64,000 bases of DNA. It comes from Agrypnia vestita (Eukaryota > Arthropoda > Insecta > Trichoptera > Phryganeidae). A model generated the notes under the pieces. The model was not told the DNA's origin. It saw only the letters and a list, made by a program, of their open reading frames with translations, and did no database searches. The DNA lies in the NCBI GenBank assembly GCA_016648135.1, contig JADDOH010010142.1, positions 1 through 64,000 of the forward strand, read 5' to 3'. The position numbers and the translations under genes are program-made. Shown here in pieces: positions 58,563 to 64,000 of this stretch. Within the stretch, counting starts at the first letter, position 1. Each line of letters opens with the position of its first letter.

Positions 58563-61500
58563 GTATAAAATGGAGAAATCAAAAAAACAGATGGGCAGTA
58601 TATTGGACTTGACTTTAAGTCAGTCTCATAAAATTTCTCCTTCCAAAGCAAATTTCACAAATAACTTACCGGATTCACACAATACATCAGATATGTACGA
58701 GCAAATAAGATATCCAGAGGTCATGACATCATCTACTTACGACTATACTGAATTTAAAGATAGCATAATTCATTCATTCGATACTAAACTCGAAGTGAAT
58801 GATACCAACAAACCCCCCAACTCAGACTTATCTATTTTAGACAATAAATATAAAAATGCAGGTATCAAAAATTTACCAGCGGACTTGGCGTTACAGCCCT
58901 CCGGTGCCATGATTTCTAGCATTTGTAGCTCGTTAGCCGAGACCCCGGGTGATTCCGGTGTACTGTGTCTGGATAGCGAAACATCGGAGCTAACTGGTGA
59001 ATATCCTCCGGGAATGTCTCTCAGCCTAGTGGAGGCGGAAGAGTTGACTTGTGATAATCCAACATCCGACGGAGACAACTCCGAGCCAGACAATAGGTCC
59101 AAGGCCACTTTGGTCAGAAACAAGTCCATCGATTTAGATGATGTTATGACGCAGAGTGACATTGAAAACCAAAATATTACACCTCCCATGTACGAATTTG
59201 ATGTTTCGGAATCGTTGAAATGTCTTGGCAAAAGAATGAATGTCAACCATACACCGAACGAACATCGTGATTCTTTGCCAGATGTTGTCAAAACTTCGCA
59301 TGAATCTAATCACATTTCAAAATCGGCGATGCTACAAAAAACAACTTCTTTCGATCTATGCTCTGCGGAATCTTTATCGAATTCAGGCACAAAACCGAAG
59401 AATATCATGGAGACAATGAAATCTGCTTCTGATGATATAGTGTACAGAAGAAAATGTAATAAGAAATCATCCAATTCATCCCAACCTAAAAAGAGGGTGT
59501 CTTTTCACGAAGATATTTTAAACAACACTAAAACTGATAATATTCATATAGAACACGGTTTTGTTATGTATAGGCCAGAGGCATCCATGAGTTACTTTTC
59601 TGGTAGTAATTTAAAGAAAGGGAATAATGTAAATAACCGCTATTCATGGTGTACAGTAGGAGACAGCGAGTACTTTGATTCGCAGCAACCTTTAAGCCGC
59701 AACGCTAGATCTGATGTGCTTACATATGGAAGGACTCACGTAACTGGATATCCTGATAAAAGTGGAATTTATGAATATCAAGATGACAATTATTTATCAA
59801 AAAACATCACCAAATCGTGCGATTCTGAACATTGCGTAAATAAAATCAATACTTGTAAATGTTCTAAAGAAGAATTATCCCAGAATCCTAATGATTCGCC
59901 GGTAGATCAGAGACAACTGTATATATGTAGCTGCAACAGTTCCGATTCCAACTTGAGTTCTGAGTCTGAAACCTCTTCTAGTCAGACATTGTCATTTAAT
60001 TCCGATACTAACGTTAAATATAACGGAGGGGCCACAAAAAAGTGTGACAGCGCACAAAAGTCTTATTCTTGCGATTGCATTGAAAATAATATTTCAAGAC
60101 CAATGATGAGAACCATGTACTTCTCGGATGCTGATATAAATAACCACGCTGATTTAAGTAATGAAGATACTCAGTTACAAATGAGTGAAATTTTGCCTAG
60201 AGCTAGTTGTTTAAAAAAGTCTTCTTTGAAAAAAAAGCGGTACATCCGCACCGATATTATCGAAGAGCACGATTCGAAGAGCATCGTCACAGAAAATCGG
60301 AGAAGCGTGAGGAGTCTGTTGGATTCTAAAACTCTTTTTGGTTCACTGAAAAATATATACAAAAATATCAACTTTGGGTTGACAATTGCCGAAAGAGGCG
60401 TTCCAGAAGGTTCTGAAGACTGTCAAAGTGTTTTGGAAGTTTTACCCCCAGAAAACAGTGCTAAACCCAGTTCCTCTTTGCTTTCGAAGAGTTTCGATGC
60501 CGGTTTTGATAACGCTTATCCTCCAAGAGACTCGAGAGTGAAAGTTGATGGTTACAGTCGTAATTACACTCACGAAGTTGACAACCAGCTAAGGCGGAGG
60601 TGTGATATTACTGACGGAAGCATGTTCAAGTCTGATGTATCTGAGCGGCAAGAGGCAAATATTTCTAAGCCACAAAACGATATTTCAAAGCAAAGTTTAA
60701 CATTGGACATGAAAGCAAATAATAGCAAAACATTTATGGATTGGAAAGTGCAAAATAATATGAACTCATTAAACAACGACGCTTTTGGAGCTGCGAGTGG
60801 AGCTCGTAATAAATACATTGTTAATTGTGAAAGCACAGTTTATGAACACAAGGGAGTGTCCTACTGTTATGAGTATGATGCTTTTAAGACCACTTTTGAT
60901 ACCTCGAAAGACACCTTTACCCCTATAAATGATAACATGGTGCCAGTATCAGCGCAAAATGTGACTAAAGACAAACAAGATAACACTGCAAATAAAGTAG
61001 AAGAAGCAGACACAACAGACTCCAGTGACGACCCTTCCACTTCTAAAGATAAGGATGATCAGAAGAAACAAGCATCGGACACGCTATCTGAAAATGATTC
61101 TGTGCCTGAAAATTCAGATAAAGCCAAGTTCAAAGTGAACAAGTATATGATGGACAAAAATGATTCCACAAAACTGGGAGTGTCAAAGCATCTTTCGTCT
61201 CCGTTGAAACAAAGAAATATTATGCGCTATGAGAAGTCTACGAAATTTATATCTGATACTAAAGAATGTAACGATTCAACTGTGGACTCCAGCAGTGTGC
61301 AGGATACAATTAATGAAATAATAGATTTTGACGAAACCATCGAAATCACAGATGTCAAAGATTTTCAAACAAAGAGTTTCAGCAACCGTAAAGCTTCCTT
61401 AATGAATCGTTTTCTGAAAAACGTCGGACAGAAAAAAGCTCTCGATTCAAAATTGAAACATAATGCTTTCTTTCAAAAAAAGCTAAAGGAAGAATCTACC

Positions 61501-61740
61501 AAATTTCCAAACATATGTTATCCCGCAAATGAAAAAATTTCCCCCACATTTAAATTGTCTGCAAAGTATATCGATTCAATGATCAATAAGGAGGTCATGG
61601 AAAATAAAAGAGTTTCGGTGAAACTAATGACAGCTGACGAACCGTCTTACTTTGATAGTTTTGAAGAAAACGTGGCCATCGAGTGTTGCGAAAAATTGAA
61701 ACTGGAATTGTTTGCAGATTCATCAGAAGTATTGCATAGG
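58563..61740 (+). CDS. Giant coding exon (disordered region)
   Basis: The acceptor TATTGATTTCAG ends at 58562, and ATGGAG at 58570 is the first Met after it, with adequate context (AAAATGG). The open frame extends upstream to 58432 (MTHCLNVFNQ...), but those residues would lie in the intron. The donor is AGG|GTGAGT at 61740/61741, phase 0. The frame would run to TAA at 61795 if unspliced, a likely source of an over-long gene model. C-terminal to the disordered part is a more ordered segment (SVKLMTADEPSYFDSFEENV then AIECCEKLKLELFADSSEVL) leading directly into the PH-like exon. Confidence 0.82.
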
Positions 61741-63846
61741 GTGAGTTGTTTTGTCTTTCTTTATACAACCACAGTGATTTTATATACTCACATTTAAAAT
61801 AATTAGTTTTAAACACAGTAAAATTATACAAAGTTGAACTAACCCCCTGGTTTGGGAGAGGGGACTGTGACTATGTCCCCCCTCGAGTATGTTTAGGAAA
61901 CATTTATAATGCAACTTATTTATTCTTGTCTTGCATAATAAAATCCCCTAGTAAACCAATAATATCGAGGGTAGAAAGCCAAAAGGGTGTTGGTGATTAT
62001 TTCGAACTTTACAGGAGAGCAAAATAATGTTCAGTCAATATTTCTTTTATTATTGAATGATTTCCATATGTGTTTTGAATTAATAAATATGGAAATTGTT
62101 TCATAATAAAATAAATATTGATAAAATCAGATTGACAGAACTTTCTTTTGCTCTTCTGTAATATTCAAAATAATCACGAACGCTGTTTTGGCTTTCTACC
62201 ATCGATACATTTTGCGATACACATTTTTTTTTTAAATTAAAAAATTCTACTCTAATAAAAATGTTTTTTAATTTTCTAAGACATTATATTTTTTTAATAG
62301 TATTTAGTTTTACCATTTTTTAATTTTTTCAAAATTTACAAGATCGTAGTAATATTTTAAATAAGTCAAAGTTGTAGTTGAACCACATTCTGGTCTTGAT
62401 GTGTCCCAAGTTAGCCAAATCGACTGTATATGTTATGTAATGGTGATATGAAATTAATACTAGATAAAAATATTATAATTATCAGATTTCCTTTTATCAA
62501 TGCACTTTAAATAACTGGTAGGAAAATAATTAGCACTCGAGGAGATAGCCAAGGTATTTATATCTATATCTTTTAATACCACTGAATTTTTAATAATACG
62601 ATTTTGCTTATAATTTGGATATTTAATAATTTGATTACAGATGTTGAAAGTTCGATCAGTGTACTCGCAGGAAAATGGAAAATGGACACCACTCCTAGTA
62701 TTTATCACCGATAAAGCTCTGTATGTAGCTGATGTAGAACAGGGAAAACCGTCGTACAACCTGATATGTTTCCTCACCCACGACCAGCTGGATGTGATTG
62801 TGGTTAGTACATCTTTGTACAAAAAAGTCGACACTAAAAAGAATAATTTTAATCCAATTTCATGTCAATTTATTTTATTATTTATTTGATTGAATCATTT
62901 ATTGTAAAATGAATTTGTGACAATCTATTTAATTCATAAAGGATGTGCCTGGTGACCTGCATTTTACTTCAAGTTCAAAAACATTTTATTTTACAGATTG
63001 GGCCCGATAGTCAATATGTCAAGATATTTGATATAACTGGTGAATGTCGCTGCATTCTGATTACCGGGGACCGGTATCTTTGCCATCGTTTGGTATCATC
63101 TTTGGAATGGAGTTCACGGAACTGTCGAGTTGTTTACGGATCTACAGTGATTATGGGCAGCATCCCATCGATACTTTGGAAGGAGAGAGATTCCCTGAAA
63201 AGGGTTCTGATCAATACGACCTCTGTGCAAAAGGTTCCTAATATTGTTATTATGTGGCCAATTATAAATTGCATTATAAATAGTTTCGACTTAAAAGATA
63301 TCTCGAGTGATTGGATTGATTTTTGTAAAAAAAAAATGTCAACCTAATTCTAACGGCAAACTTGTATTTTATTTTATTGACGTATTTATTTATCTCCTCG
63401 CTTTAAGTTTTTTTTTTCTAAATCTGTTACTTTTCCTTACAGTTTGAAGAATGTGCGTACTACGGCATGGTCGGTAGCAGTTCTCCCGGTTCCTGCAACA
63501 GAGGAAGACCTCCGAGTCCATTTCCTCCCCTCGAAGGTTTTCTAATGTTCAAGACCGAAAAACAAAAGTATTGGCGTCCAAGCCTCTTCTTACTTAAGTT
63601 AGCATTTTTCAATATTACTTAAATGTTATTCAATATCATTTATAATTCAATCTAACTCAGAATTATTTCCATTTATCTCAATTTTAAAAATAATTCTCTG
63701 CGTAGCACAGATTACTAATAAATAAATCCTTTTCCACTTAGGTCTGGTGCCCTGTCATACGGTTCAAGCACACCTCCGACAGAACCGTTATCTGAATATT
63801 GTCTTCCACATTCCATTCGGCTAGAAGGTGTTTTAGGTGTTAGAAG
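58570..63846 (+). CDS. Large PH-domain protein, PLEKHM-like (partial, five or more exons)
   Basis: The one convincing host gene. Exons as I read them: 58563-61740 (start proposed at ATG 58570), 62641-62802, 62997-63233, 63443-63597 and 63742-63846, continuing beyond the window. All junctions are GT/AG and the phases agree (0,0,0,2, then 2). The first about 1,057 residues are mostly low-complexity, rich in Ser, Asn, Asp and Lys, and probably disordered. They include K-R-V-S-F at residues 308-312, a PP1-docking-type motif, and a Cys/Ser tract near YICSCNSSDSNLSSESETSS. Exons 2-3 encode one PH-like domain and exons 4-5 begin another. Disordered N-terminus plus tandem PH resembles PLEKHM-type lysosome/kinesin adaptors, but orthology is unproven and no RUN domain is visible. 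Product location: probably cytosolic or membrane-associated via PH. Confidence 0.8.
61741..62640 (+). other. Intron between exons 1 and 2 of the PH gene
   Basis: 900 bp, GTGAGT...ACAG. AT-rich, with no open frame and no recognised element. Confidence 0.75.
62641..62802 (+). CDS. Exon 2: first half of PH-like domain 1
   Basis: The acceptor TTTGATTACAG|ATG and the donor GTG|GTTAGT give 54 codons in phase 0: MLKVRSVYSQENGKWTPLLV, FITDKALYVADVEQGKPSYN, CFLTHDQLDVIV. Alternating hydrophobic strands with 'LLVFITDKALYVAD' look like PH strands beta 1 to 4. Confidence 0.85.
62997..63233 (+). CDS. Exon 3: second half of PH-like domain 1 and linker
   Basis: The acceptor TTTTATTTTACAG ends at 62996. 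79 codons read IGPDSQYVKIFDITGECRCI, LITGDRYLCHRLVSSLEW. The terminal helix ends in the Trp expected in PH domains. It then continues SIPSILWKERDSLKRVLINT to VQK. The donor AAG|GTTCCT at 63234 is weak but is the phase-0 site that joins exon 4 in frame. A second open frame (63044-63241) overlaps but fails the phase test. Confidence 0.75.
63443..63597 (+). CDS. Exon 4: linker and start of PH-like domain 2
   Basis: The acceptor TTTTCCTTACAG ends at 63442. It reads FEECAYYGMVGSSSPGSCNR then PSPFPPLEGFLMFKTEKQKY and WRPSLFLLK. 'LEGFLMFKTEKQKYWRPSLFLL' is a PH strand 1-2 signature (G-h...W-...hhL). The donor is CTTAA|GTTAGC, phase 2. Confidence 0.8.
63742..63846 (+). CDS. Exon 5: PH-like domain 2 continued
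   Basis: The acceptor TTTCCACTTAG ends at 63741, phase 2. It reads SGALSYGSSTPPTEPLSEYC and LPHSIRLEGVLGVR, i.e. 'K-G-L-Y' strand 3, a loop and strand 4. The donor is AG|GTATTT at 63847. The gene continues off the window. Confidence 0.78.
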
Positions 63847-64000
63847 GTATTTTCGACTTTATTTATGATTATTTTATTGGTTGGCACAATATCTATTTAG
63901 TTGAATGCACATTGCCAGGCTCGATACAGCAGCATATAGTAAGTTATATTTGAAATAAGCGGAGCCCAGCTAGAATTTCAGAAAATTAAAATATTGTCAC

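Noticed and set aside
58770..59291. 173-codon minus-strand ORF
   Set aside because: It is an antisense shadow of the large + strand exon.
63044..63241. Alternative coding frame across exon 3
   Set aside because: It looks protein-like (HPIDTLEGERFPEKGSDQYD) but does not match the phase of the next acceptor, while the other frame gives a PH-type ending with Trp and joins in phase 0.

Overview
The window is AT-rich eukaryotic DNA, most likely from an insect. Three things point there: an intron-containing gene with canonical GT/AG splice sites at the right edge, reverse-transcriptase relics with insect-type tails, and a mix of Penelope-like, mariner, Tc1, PIF/Harbinger and foldback elements. I see no rRNA, functional tRNA, CRISPR array or bacterial-type operon.

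About the first 55 kb is a graveyard of mobile DNA. It holds: (i) 5'-truncated LINE pieces (1-365, 1040-1920, 2200-2365, 8880-8960, 14980-15760, 19190-19560, 21650-22175, 23540-23665, 24730-24990, 25665-26875, 36056-36275, 40252-40990, 43545-43860, 46395-46710, 49680-49950); (ii) Penelope-like element (PLE) 3' ends with GIY-YIG-type coding remnants (651-1038, 7151-7474, 16884-17250), each followed by a hammerhead-ribozyme-like motif; (iii) DNA transposons: a full-span decayed mariner (37428-38589), a mariner N-terminal scrap (49440-49680), a PIF/Harbinger derivative with transposase remnant (26967-27850) and a weak Tc1 remnant (30110-30400); (iv) non-autonomous inverted-repeat elements (11989-12704, 13541-14068, 34473-34890, 41504-42100, 42275-42687, 55703-56604); (v) a tRNA-derived SINE (18903-19084), a candidate solo LTR (5215-5592) and tandem repeats, including a satellite with a 147-148 bp period (31779-32335).

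The only convincing host gene starts near 58.2-58.6 kb on the + strand and runs off the right end. A very large coding exon (to 61740) encodes about 1,057 residues of mostly disordered, Ser/Asn/Asp-rich protein with an RVSF motif of PP1-docking type. Four small exons follow with consistent splice phases. They encode one PH-like domain and the beginning of a second. The arrangement recalls PLEKHM-type adaptors, but this is a family-level guess.

The most interesting pattern is the repeated CTGAnGA-stem-GAAAC motif (hammerhead ribozyme core) at eight or more places. Several copies are associated with PLE coding relics and several sit inside inverted repeats with arms of about 56-225 bp.
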